Positions 54,233-62,564 of a stretch of 64,000 nt of DNA are shown one piece after another. The notes beneath the pieces were generated by a model. It searched no databases and was not told the DNA's origin. It saw only the letters and a list, made by a program, of their open reading frames with translations. Position numbers and translations under genes: made by a program. Position 1 is the first letter of the stretch, and every line of letters begins with the position of its first letter. The stretch comes from Flavitalea plasmicola (GTDB lineage: Bacteria; Bacteroidota; Bacteroidia; Chitinophagales; Chitinophagaceae), in the NCBI RefSeq assembly GCF_030546645.1, contig NZ_JAUOTO010000012.1, forward strand, positions 62,001 to 126,000, in the 5' to 3' direction.

Positions 54233-54967
54233 TTACTTAATATTTCCACTTTTCACTGAGACCACCCAAACTGATAGGCCCACCCGATGAAATACTGCGC
54301 TGTCCAATAACCTGAACACCGGTACCAACGCATTGAACACATCCATCTGAGCGCCTGGTATCGTCCTGTATCGCAATATCGAACCTGAAACAAACCAGCC
54401 CAGGATACCTGCCAGGTTAAAATATCGGCATCGCACTATAGACAAGTGGGGGGACACCAAGCGTTGCATCGACTTTTTGGAATATCGGCGATAATGCCCC
54501 AATTCTTTGTCGAATCGATTGTATAACAGCTGATAGGCAGGTACCAGCGCAATGAAGTGCCCTCCTTCTTTTAACAGTTTCTTACAATTTGCAACAGCAT
54601 ATCCGTCTGCTTTCACATGTTCGATGACATTGAGGGCGATCACCGTATCGAACGTCCCGAAATAAGCGGCGAATTTTTCGTCGAACAATTCGTCCTCGAG
54701 GTCCATGTCCAGGATCTCCGTGAGATGCGGATGCTTCCCGAATCTTCCGGCGAGCAGCTTTCTGTAAGGAAGAGAATAATCACTGAGGGTCACCGGCTGG
54801 CCCATGTTGAGCAGGAGACCGGAGATATTACCGATGCCGCTGCCGGCTTCGAAGATCTTTCCTTTTATAAAGGGCCGGATCGTATCAAACATCCAGAGAT
54901 TAAAGTTATCTGCGGCGGACAATGTATTCAGGGTCTCGAATCCTTCCTTATCGACTTGTTCCGTCAT
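54233..54967 (-). CDS. SAM-dependent methyltransferase
   Basis: A 244-residue class I methyltransferase starting at the ATG at 54967. Motif I is IFEAGSGIGNISG and the post-strand-5 region is VIALNVIEHVKADG, with KLLKEGGHFIALVP. A C-terminal hydrophobic stretch could associate with membrane. Similar proteins in other polysaccharide loci act on lipid-linked or glycan substrates. It sits between a polymerase-like gene and the alpha/alpha-toroid gene. Confidence 0.85.
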   Translation of the reverse strand: MTEQVDKEGFETLNTLSAADNFNLWMFDTIRPFIKGKIFEAGSGIGNISGLLLNMGQPVTLSDYSLPYRKLLAGRFGKHPHLTEILDMDLEDELFDEKFAAYFGTFDTVIALNVIEHVKADGYAVANCKKLLKEGGHFIALVPAYQLLYNRFDKELGHYRRYSKKSMQRLVSPHLSIVRCRYFNLAGILGWFVSGSILRYRTIPGAQMDVFNALVPVFRLLDSAVFHRVGLSVWVVSVKSGNIK

Positions 54968-55000
54968 ATGCTTTACCAAAAATTTATAAACCAATGGACA

Positions 55001-56278
55001 TCAGCGTCTCCACGCGCTGACGAGACTGAAGAAGAAACCCAGCATGATGCACCCGACGCTCCTGTCCAGCCAGGTCTCGGGGACCATTGCAATAGCAAAA
55101 GAAAGGATAATGAATATACCCAGGCCATCCCTGCCCTTGTAGCAGCCGGCCAGCGGAAAGACCAGGTAACCCAGCAAAAAGATACACAAACCAACAATAC
55201 CCATGTTGCATAGCACATCAAGGTAGGTATTATGCATATTCCTCCTGGATTCGGCAGCATAGGTGAAATGTCGTTGTTGATAGACCTCCACCAGCTTGTC
55301 CTGTTTGTCTCCCAGGGGCACACCTGTGAGCAGATGCTCTTTCGCCAGCTGCCATCCGCAGTGCCATACGGCCAGCCGCGTATTCGTGGCATTCCATCCA
55401 CCCGTCGCGTTAGGCTTGTCAAGCATCGTCCCGGGACGACTGTAAACATAGTTCGTATGGCTGAGCTCCTTGAAGCTTGCCAGGGGCCTGGGAAAGAATT
55501 TCAACAACAAAAAAGCCGTCGTCAGCAATGCGACGACTAGTATCCCCCCTTTTACATACTGCTTCTTCTGCAGCCCGTGCCAGGCGGCAAAGACCATCAG
55601 GCCCGAATACAACGTGATCATGGCGATATGGCTGGCCAGCATAAAATGGAACACCAGCAGGAAGGCGATGCTGAGATAGACCAACCCTTTATACTCGATG
55701 GCAAAGGACTGCTTTTGAAGTAAATAGACATACGTGAACAATGCAAGGTTCACCACCATGCCAATGTATACCGACTCCCTTCCGATGGCCCTGGTAAGAT
55801 TGTCGGAAAAAAGATAACCCGCATCACCCGATTGCTTATATTGATAATAGGCAAAGAGCAGGCAGACCACCGCCGCCACCGTGGTAAAAAAACAATAGGC
55901 CAGCAGGATCCGGTCCTTCAGCTCCTCGCGGATATACAACAGCCCGATGCAAAGGGGAAAGATCAGCAGCGGCAGACGCCTTACCAGCATGATCATCGCC
56001 TCATCCCGGTTCACCGAAAGAAAGGCGCTGACGATCTGCAGCCCGTAGAAAAGAAGCATACAAATGATCTCCGCTCTTTTCCGCAGCAACTGTCCCTTCT
56101 CCGCGAACGTATTATAGAAGCAGGAATGCAGGACCACCGCAATGATGAAGGTATTGTTGATCACCGGCATCTCGGGAAGGAATAAAGAGACGAAAAAGGC
56201 CGACAGCAGCCAGTAGAGTATCTTCTCCTTTTGAAGAAATACCTTTCCTGTAAAATCCAGTAAAAGGAGTGCTTTCAT
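55001..56278 (-). CDS. O-antigen polymerase/ligase-like membrane protein (2)
   Basis: A 425-residue membrane protein with about 11 helices and a large loop (about residues 270-345). The loop contains NMHNTYLDVLCNMGIVGL, the histidine-bearing Wzy_C/O-antigen-ligase segment, and an arginine-rich approach. It is first in a four-gene minus-strand run ending with the WecG-type gene. A ligase or polymerase function is expected; which one is not decidable here. Confidence 0.85.
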   Translation of the reverse strand: MKALLLLDFTGKVFLQKEKILYWLLSAFFVSLFLPEMPVINNTFIIAVVLHSCFYNTFAEKGQLLRKRAEIICMLLFYGLQIVSAFLSVNRDEAMIMLVRRLPLLIFPLCIGLLYIREELKDRILLAYCFFTTVAAVVCLLFAYYQYKQSGDAGYLFSDNLTRAIGRESVYIGMVVNLALFTYVYLLQKQSFAIEYKGLVYLSIAFLLVFHFMLASHIAMITLYSGLMVFAAWHGLQKKQYVKGGILVVALLTTAFLLLKFFPRPLASFKELSHTNYVYSRPGTMLDKPNATGGWNATNTRLAVWHCGWQLAKEHLLTGVPLGDKQDKLVEVYQQRHFTYAAESRRNMHNTYLDVLCNMGIVGLCIFLLGYLVFPLAGCYKGRDGLGIFIILSFAIAMVPETWLDRSVGCIMLGFFFSLVSAWRR

Positions 56279-56310
56279 TTAGTTTAGTTGCCGGCGGAGC
56301 CTGTTTTGCA

Positions 56311-56341
56311 CAAAAATACACTTCTAAACCATACCGGCAAT
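56311..56341 (-). promoter_or_regulatory. Promoter of the minus-strand polysaccharide run
   Basis: On the minus strand ATTG (complement of 56338-56341), 19 bp, TATTTTTG (complement of 56311-56318). This closely matches TTTG-N19-TAnnTTTG, about 33 bp upstream of the polymerase-like gene start. Confidence 0.55.
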
Positions 56342-56412
56342 AACGTGTTAGTATAGTGAGAATCGTACCTTTATGAGTTATTACAAATAATAAATATCTT
56401 TCAGGTAATTAT

Positions 56413-58221
56413 ATGAAAATTCTGTTAACCTATCTCAAGCCTTACAGGTGGCTGGTGGTGCTCGCTCTTTTTATGGCGGCCATCAACCAGACCTTCTCCA
56501 TGCTGGACCCTTACTTCTTCGGTAAGCTGCTGGATGGCTATGCCACCCACCCTTTGACATACGGCCACTACGAAGCCAATAAAGTCTTTGTCCCCGAAGG
56601 CCCCCGGACCCAATCCGATTTCATCTGGGGCGTCCTGAAATTCCTGGGCATCCTCATCGGCGTAGCCATGGTCTCCCGGATCGCCAAAGCCTTCCAGGAT
56701 TATTTCGGCAATGTCATCGTCCAGAAATTCGGGGCCACCATCTTTACCGACGGCCTTAGCCATTCCATGTCCCTTCCCTTCAGCGAGTTCGAGGATCAGC
56801 GCAGCGGCGAAACGCTGTCTACCTTATCCAAAGTACGTACCGACACGGAAAAATTTATTATCTCTTTTATCAATGTCCTCTTCGGTATCATCGTGGGCGT
56901 CGTTTTCATCTCCATTTATTCTTTCACCCTGCATTGGGCTATCATGCCGATCTATGTTGTCGGCATGATCCTGCTCGCACTGCTGACCAGCCTGCTCAGC
57001 AGAAAGATCAAGCGGATCCAGAAGACCATCGTCGCGGAGACCAACGCCCTGGCCGGCAGCACCACCGAATCCCTACGCAATATCGAGCTGGTGAAAAGCC
57101 TTGGATTGAGAGAACAGGAGGTCACCCGTCTCAATAACAACACATTCAAGATCCTGGGACTGGAGCTCCGCAAAGTAAAAAGCATCCGGGCCCTCAGCTT
57201 CGTACAGGGCACCTTTGTCAACTTCCTTCGTCAATGTATCATGTTCGTCCTTTTCTGGCTCGTCTTCAAAGGAAGATTGACCCCGGGCGAAGTATTGACC
57301 ATGGTGTTCTATTCCTTCTTCATTTTCGGCCCCCTCCAGGAGCTGGGCAATATCATTCTTTCCTACCGGGAAGCCGAAGCCTCGCTGATCAATTTTCACA
57401 ACCTGATGCTGAAGAAGCCGGAGCTGCCGCCCGCCGAGCCCCGTCACCTGGGCCCCGTGAGGACACTGTCTTTCCGGGACGTCGTCTTCAGACACCCCAC
57501 CGCCCATCACAATGCCATCGACCACATCAGCTTCGATGCAAAATTCGGCGAGACACTTGCCTTTGTCGGCCCGTCGGGCAGCGGCAAGAGCACATTGATG
57601 AAGCTGCTGGTCGGCCTATACAGACCCAGGGAAGGGAATATCCTATACAATGGGATGGACGAGAACGCCATCGACTTTGACGACCTTCGTAAGCAAATAG
57701 GCTTCGTCACGCAGGATACACAGCTGTTCGCCGGCACCATAAAAGAAAACCTGCTCTTCGTCAACCCCGCCGCCACCGAACAGGACCTCCTGGAAGCCCT
57801 GGATAAGGCCAGCTGCACAAACCTGCTGCTCCGCGCCGAAAAAGGCATCGATACCATGATAGGAGAGGGCGGCCTCAAGCTGTCCGGCGGAGAAAAACAA
57901 CGCCTTTCCATCGCACGGGCCCTGCTGAGAAAACCCAAGCTGCTGATCTTCGATGAAGCTACCTCCGCCCTCGACTCGCTGACGGAAGAAGAGATCACCC
58001 GGACCATCCGGGAAATTTCTTCCAGGGGAGACCAGATAACAATTCTCATCGCGCATCGTTTATCTACCATCATGCATGCCGACAGGATCTATGTACTGGA
58101 AAAAGGGGAGGTAGTGGAAACGGGCGCCCATGTGGAGCTGCTCGAGGAAAAAGGTCTTTATTACGCGATGTGGAGACAACAGATAGGCGAAAGGAAATAT
58201 GCAACAATAAAAGCTACATGA
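56413..58221 (+). CDS. MsbA-type ABC exporter
   Basis: A 602-residue half-transporter. A six-helix membrane domain fills about residues 1-320. The ATPase domain follows, with Walker A GPSGSGKST (near residue 394), the LSGGEKQR signature, Walker B LLIFDEATSALD and the H-loop LIAHRLST. It probably flips a lipid or lipid-linked glycan. It overlaps the following GT2 gene by 4 bp, tying it to glycan or LPS-core assembly. Confidence 0.95.
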   Translation: MKILLTYLKPYRWLVVLALFMAAINQTFSMLDPYFFGKLLDGYATHPLTYGHYEANKVFVPEGPRTQSDFIWGVLKFLGILIGVAMVSRIAKAFQDYFGNVIVQKFGATIFTDGLSHSMSLPFSEFEDQRSGETLSTLSKVRTDTEKFIISFINVLFGIIVGVVFISIYSFTLHWAIMPIYVVGMILLALLTSLLSRKIKRIQKTIVAETNALAGSTTESLRNIELVKSLGLREQEVTRLNNNTFKILGLELRKVKSIRALSFVQGTFVNFLRQCIMFVLFWLVFKGRLTPGEVLTMVFYSFFIFGPLQELGNIILSYREAEASLINFHNLMLKKPELPPAEPRHLGPVRTLSFRDVVFRHPTAHHNAIDHISFDAKFGETLAFVGPSGSGKSTLMKLLVGLYRPREGNILYNGMDENAIDFDDLRKQIGFVTQDTQLFAGTIKENLLFVNPAATEQDLLEALDKASCTNLLLRAEKGIDTMIGEGGLKLSGGEKQRLSIARALLRKPKLLIFDEATSALDSLTEEEITRTIREISSRGDQITILIAHRLSTIMHADRIYVLEKGEVVETGAHVELLEEKGLYYAMWRQQIGERKYATIKAT

Positions 58222-58979
58222 CACCCCTATCCGTCGTAATTATAACTTACAACGAGGAAAAGAATATCGAACGATGTATGCAGTCGGTGATGTCCGTTGC
58301 CGATGAGATCGTCGTGCTGGATTCCTTTTCCACGGATAAGACGGCGGCGATCGTACGGGATCTGGGAGGCCGGCTGCACCAACGCGCCTTCACCGGCTAT
58401 GGATCGCAGAAGAACGCAGCCGCCGTCCTGGCCAGTCATGATCATATCCTGTTCCTGGACGCGGATGAGCTCCTCAGCGAAGAGCTCTGCACCAGCATCC
58501 TAAGGGAGAAGAACCAGGACTTTCCCCAGGACGGATACCTGATGAACCGGCTGAATAACTATTGCGGACAATGGATCCGCCATGGCAGCTGGTATCCCGA
58601 CAGGAAGCTCCGCATGGCCCATAGGAAAAAAAGCGCCTGGAGCCTGGACATCGTCCATGAATCCCTGGTCCCGGACAATGATGCCCGAATCGGCCTGCTC
58701 ACCGGCGACCTCCTTCACTATACCTATTCGAATTTCGACGACCATGTAGATAAGAACAACAAGTACAGCCGCCTCTCCGCACAGCTCCTGTTCGAAAGAG
58801 GAAAAAAGGTCACCTGGTTCAAGGTTGTCATCAACCCCTTCTGGGCCTTCCTGACCAGCTACTTCCTCCGGGCAGGCTTCTTAGATGGTTTCAACGGCTT
58901 CGTCATCGCGGTCCAGATCGGTCATCTCACTTTTCTGAAATATATTAAATTGCACCGCTTAAGACATCATAAATCATGA
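58218..58979 (+). CDS. GT2 glycosyltransferase, WaaE-like
   Basis: A 253-residue GT-A enzyme with LSVVIITYNEEKNIERC at the start, VVLDSFSTDKT, and the catalytic LFLDADE. The length and the short C-terminal hydrophobic segment (about residues 205-240) match the KdtX/WaaE LPS-core group. The ATG at 58218 overlaps the ABC exporter stop, and the stop overlaps the rhodanese start by 4 bp. Confidence 0.93.
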   Translation: MTPLSVVIITYNEEKNIERCMQSVMSVADEIVVLDSFSTDKTAAIVRDLGGRLHQRAFTGYGSQKNAAAVLASHDHILFLDADELLSEELCTSILREKNQDFPQDGYLMNRLNNYCGQWIRHGSWYPDRKLRMAHRKKSAWSLDIVHESLVPDNDARIGLLTGDLLHYTYSNFDDHVDKNNKYSRLSAQLLFERGKKVTWFKVVINPFWAFLTSYFLRAGFLDGFNGFVIAVQIGHLTFLKYIKLHRLRHHKS

Positions 58980-59299
58980 GATGGTTATCTGACCTTTTTG
59001 GACTCGTAAGCGGAAACACTGCAGTCCGGCAGGCCTTACAGGAAGGAGGCGTGGTCATCGATCTGCGGACCGCCTATGAATTCGACCAGGGACATGTTCC
59101 CCGGGCCCTGAATATTCCCATAGATCGGATCAGGGTCAACATCGGAAGGATCAGAGACCTGAGAAAACCCGTGATCCTCTGTTGCAACGCCGGGGTTCAT
59201 TGCCGGGAAGCCGCGGAAATACTAAGGTCGGCCGGCATCACGCAGGTGTATAACGGAGGCGACTGGGAATCCCTGTGGCGGATAATAAAGGAACGCTGA
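58976..59299 (+). CDS. Rhodanese-like domain protein
   Basis: A 107-residue single rhodanese domain. VIDLRTAYEFDQGHVPRALNIP and the active-site loop LCCNAGVHCREAA are the family signatures, with the catalytic cysteine in the CCNAG segment and a second Cys in the loop. It is coupled by ATGA overlap to the GT2 gene, an unusual partner. Sulfur transfer or arsenate/phosphatase-like chemistry are family options; no substrate is known. Confidence 0.92.
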   Translation: MRWLSDLFGLVSGNTAVRQALQEGGVVIDLRTAYEFDQGHVPRALNIPIDRIRVNIGRIRDLRKPVILCCNAGVHCREAAEILRSAGITQVYNGGDWESLWRIIKER

Positions 59300-59383
59300 T
59301 CACCCCTCCTCCTCACTCCATCGCAGACTCGTTCACCTCTTTCATCCCCCGGGACAACCATACGGGCATTACCTCAATAGCCG

Positions 59384-59391
59384 TACCTTTG
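59384..59391 (+). promoter_or_regulatory. -7 box directly before DUF983 copy 2
   Basis: TACCTTTG is an exact TAnnTTTG match and ends 4 nt before the ATG at 59396, implying a leaderless transcript. Confidence 0.45.
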
Positions 59392-59395
59392 CCCC

Positions 59396-59860
59396 ATGCC
59401 TGCACAAGAAAAGCCCGGATATTTCTGGAGCATCCTCACGATGAAATGCCCCCGCTGCCGCCGGGGTCATATGTTCAGCCAGCCCAACCCCTGGAAACTG
59501 CGACAGACCATGAAGATGCCAAAGACCTGCCCCGAATGCGGACAGCCTTTTGAATTGGAAGTAGGCTTCTGGTACGGCACCGGCTACGTCAGCTACGCAC
59601 TTTCATTTGCGCTGTCCGTAGCAACCTTCGTCGCATGGTGGGTGCTGGTTGGATTGTCCACGGAGGACAATCGCTTCTTCTGGTGGATGGGGATCAATGC
59701 TTTCCTGCTCGTCGGTCTCCAACCGTGGTTGATGCGCATAAGCCGGGTGATCTACCTGTACTTTTTCGTCAGCTACGATCCCAACTATAAGCAAACGCCC
59801 GTAAAACGCTTCGATTATAAGACGGATGAATATTACCAGGACCATCCGAATGAAAGTTAA
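59396..59860 (+). CDS. DUF983 membrane protein (copy 2)
   Basis: A 154-residue paralogue of the protein at 33857-34318. CPRCRRGHMF and CPECGQPFELEVGFWYGTGYVSYAL give the zinc-ribbon and the first membrane part, with a second membrane region after the NRFFWWMGINA segment. The gene has its own promoter-like box and terminator, so it is probably expressed alone. The function is unknown. Confidence 0.9.
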   Translation: MPAQEKPGYFWSILTMKCPRCRRGHMFSQPNPWKLRQTMKMPKTCPECGQPFELEVGFWYGTGYVSYALSFALSVATFVAWWVLVGLSTEDNRFFWWMGINAFLLVGLQPWLMRISRVIYLYFFVSYDPNYKQTPVKRFDYKTDEYYQDHPNES

Positions 59861-59892
59861 AAGCCACCCACCCGCCGGTGAATGGCTTTTTG
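59859..59892 (+). terminator. Terminator after DUF983 copy 2
   Basis: AAAAGCCA (59859-59866) pairs with TGGCTTTT (59883-59890), enclosing a CACC/GGTG inner stem, followed by T. It overlaps the gene stop by two bases and may also serve the convergent receptor gene. Confidence 0.75.
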
Positions 59893-59955
59893 TTTATGAC
59901 ATCGGGTTAGTAAATAAATAACGCCGGAAATGCAATATTATTTTGTAAAAACCCC

Positions 59956-62454
59956 TCACAGCCCCCCCGCACCTGTATTGTCCGCCTTCCGGACCGGGCT
60001 GAAATCCAGCGGAAAGCTCAGTTTCAGGCTGATATTGCGCCCCATATTATAGATCCCATGGCTGGGATGGGTGTCCGTCGCAGCGTAAAGAAAGTACTTC
60101 AACCGGCTGAGATGGTCGTAGTACGCCTTATCGAACAGATTGTCCCCATTGAGATATACATTGACGATGGTCTTCCCTTTCTTATCGGTAAAACCTCCTC
60201 CCACGCCTGCATTGAAGAGCGTATAGCCCGCCGAAGGCGTCTCCGTATTGTAGGCCAGGAAAGCCCTGTTCTGCGCCGCATAATATTCCATCTGAACTTT
60301 TACAAAAGCATGTACGAGGTGAGAAGTCCTGGACGCGAACTCATATCTCAATTCAGAGATACCATGCGTCGGCGGGATAAAAGGCAGATACCTGGCGCTG
60401 TCATTCAGCGCTTTTCCTTTCACGCCTTTATTGTTGCCATAAACGATGGAAAGGCTGTTTTCGAAATGCAGGGCCTTTATGGGATGGAAGTCCACGCTCA
60501 CCTCGCCGCCGTAAAGCCGTGCGCGGGATGCGACGAATTGAAAATAGGTATTCTTCCCCGTTATATCCATGGAGTCGGAGCCGTCCGCCCGTTGCAGCTT
60601 CTGGTTATAGATATAGTTGGAGATGAAATTATTGAACAGGTCGAGACTGGCGACTACATACCGTGACGAATACACGAAGCCGAGGTCTTCCTGCAGGCTG
60701 AACTCGGGCTTGAAGTCAGGGTTGCCCAGCTGGTAGATATTAGTGCCGGGATGTACGCCATTGGCCGAGATCTCGGCAATATTGGGAGCGCGGAAGCCAC
60801 GGGCGATATTGGCTTTGACGGCCAGCTGTTCGGAGAAATTGTAGGTGGCGCCCATGCTGCCGGACCAGCCGGTGAATGTTTTCTTATAATCGGTGAATTG
60901 AAGGTCCGCACCCGCCGTGTCCGCGCCATACACAGGCCGGTCAAAGCCCGTGGCCGGGTCAGTGGCAGTGTACAACGATGAATTGGTGAACCGGCGGGTG
61001 TCGAAACGCAGCCCCCCGGAAATATCCAGTTTGTCGAAGCTGCGTTTGGCCAGCAGGAATGGTCCCATGTCCATCTGGTGATAGGATGGGATAACGAATT
61101 CGGTCCCGTCCGCGCTGTTGTTCTGCTGGTACATGCCGTTTAGGCCCGCCGTCACGTTCCAGTTATCGAATTCCGGCAGAAAATATTTTACGTCATAGGT
61201 ATAGCTGGTCAGCTGCAGGTAAAGACCGGGCGTGGTGTAAGCGACAGGATGGCTGTATTCCCTGCGGATGCTGCGCTGGAATCCCAGGTTCACCTGCAGC
61301 CTGCCTGCATCTCCCAGGGTAAAGCTGTTGCCGGAATAGACCCGGTAATGCTGCACATGCTGGTGCAGCTTTTCAATATGGTAGCTGCCCAGGTCCGCAT
61401 CCGAAACGATCTGGCGCACCGTGTCCGCCTCCGTGATCTGTCGGGTAAACCGCCTCGTGGCGCTGTCCCTGCTGCCGTCAGGGATCTCCTGCAGGTCGTC
61501 ATACAGCACGAAGTCCAGGTGCGAATAGCCCCACTTGCGGTGAAGTCCCAGGGAAGCGCTTGCGTCCGTCTCGCTGAATGCAGTGCCGAAGACACGGCCA
61601 TCGATCTTATTCCTGTAATCCGCCGCCTGCTTATGGGAGATGCGGGCCATCCACTCCAGGCCGTTCATAGTGCCGCCCACGTAGCCGGACCCGCCCAGGT
61701 ATTTATTATTCGTCTGATAGTCCATCGTGATATCACCCCGGATCTTCCCTTCCGGCGCAGGCTGCGTGGGGATGAGATTGACGACACCTGCAAGCGCGTC
61801 CGAGCCGAAGCTTAAGCTGGCAGGCCCCTTGATCACTTCCACGCGCTCCACACCATACTGGTCCACTTCGATGCCATGCTCATCCCCCCATTGCTGCCCC
61901 TCCTGCCGTATGCCGTCATACAGCGTGAGGATCCTGTTGTAGCCCAGACCCCGGATAAAAGGCTTGGAAACATTGGGGCCTGTGGTGACCGCCCTGATGC
62001 CGGGGATCCTGGAAATAGCGTCGATAGCGTTCGTGCTCAGATTGGAAATGAGATAATCATGATTGATGGCGACGATAGGAACGGGGCTTCTCTTGATCTG
62101 CGTAGCCTTCGAAAGCCCTGTCACCACGACGGGGCTTTCTTCCACATATTCGTCGGAAAGCGAAAAGTCCTGGACGACAGGGCCGCTGATAGTTACCGTC
62201 CTCGTGAAAGTTTTAAAACCGATGGAATGAACTTCAACCAGGTACCTCCCGGAAGGAAGCGAAGAGAATTTATAATACCCGGCCGTGTCCGTAACCACGC
62301 CCAGCTTAAGATCAGGGATATAGACAGTAGCGCCCGCAAGCGATGCGCCATGCTGGTCGGTGATCCTGCCGGTAAGACTGCCGGTGCCGGGCACAAATGC
62401 CATCAGAAGGAAGCTCAGAAAGAATAACGGGACTAGGTATATACATCGATTCAT
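59956..62454 (-). CDS. TonB-dependent outer-membrane receptor
   Basis: An 832-residue receptor from the ATG at 62454. A signal peptide is followed by a carboxypeptidase-regulatory-like domain (TGRITDQHGASLAGATVYIP, about residues 28-110). The TonB plug has the VVVTG TonB-box-like segment and FIRGLGYNRILTLYDGIRQE. The barrel has an extracellular WGDEHG loop and terminates in a Phe-rich strand followed by a short tail. It imports an unidentified metal complex or small nutrient. A sensor kinase lies upstream on the same strand. Confidence 0.93.
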   Translation of the reverse strand: MNRCIYLVPLFFLSFLLMAFVPGTGSLTGRITDQHGASLAGATVYIPDLKLGVVTDTAGYYKFSSLPSGRYLVEVHSIGFKTFTRTVTISGPVVQDFSLSDEYVEESPVVVTGLSKATQIKRSPVPIVAINHDYLISNLSTNAIDAISRIPGIRAVTTGPNVSKPFIRGLGYNRILTLYDGIRQEGQQWGDEHGIEVDQYGVERVEVIKGPASLSFGSDALAGVVNLIPTQPAPEGKIRGDITMDYQTNNKYLGGSGYVGGTMNGLEWMARISHKQAADYRNKIDGRVFGTAFSETDASASLGLHRKWGYSHLDFVLYDDLQEIPDGSRDSATRRFTRQITEADTVRQIVSDADLGSYHIEKLHQHVQHYRVYSGNSFTLGDAGRLQVNLGFQRSIRREYSHPVAYTTPGLYLQLTSYTYDVKYFLPEFDNWNVTAGLNGMYQQNNSADGTEFVIPSYHQMDMGPFLLAKRSFDKLDISGGLRFDTRRFTNSSLYTATDPATGFDRPVYGADTAGADLQFTDYKKTFTGWSGSMGATYNFSEQLAVKANIARGFRAPNIAEISANGVHPGTNIYQLGNPDFKPEFSLQEDLGFVYSSRYVVASLDLFNNFISNYIYNQKLQRADGSDSMDITGKNTYFQFVASRARLYGGEVSVDFHPIKALHFENSLSIVYGNNKGVKGKALNDSARYLPFIPPTHGISELRYEFASRTSHLVHAFVKVQMEYYAAQNRAFLAYNTETPSAGYTLFNAGVGGGFTDKKGKTIVNVYLNGDNLFDKAYYDHLSRLKYFLYAATDTHPSHGIYNMGRNISLKLSFPLDFSPVRKADNTGAGGL

Positions 62455-62486
62455 GACTGGGATCACCAATTTTTGCTACAAGGTTT

Positions 62487-62494
62487 CAAATTTA
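62487..62494 (-). promoter_or_regulatory. -7 box of the TonB-dependent receptor gene
   Basis: On the minus strand this is TAAATTTG, an exact TAnnTTTG match 33 bp before the ATG at 62454. No clear -33 TTTG is visible. Confidence 0.45.
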
Positions 62495-62564
62495 GGCCAG
62501 CCGGCGGCCTCAGCCTAATTTTAACCATTAAAATATGTTAATCAGATGGTAATGACCAGCCCGG

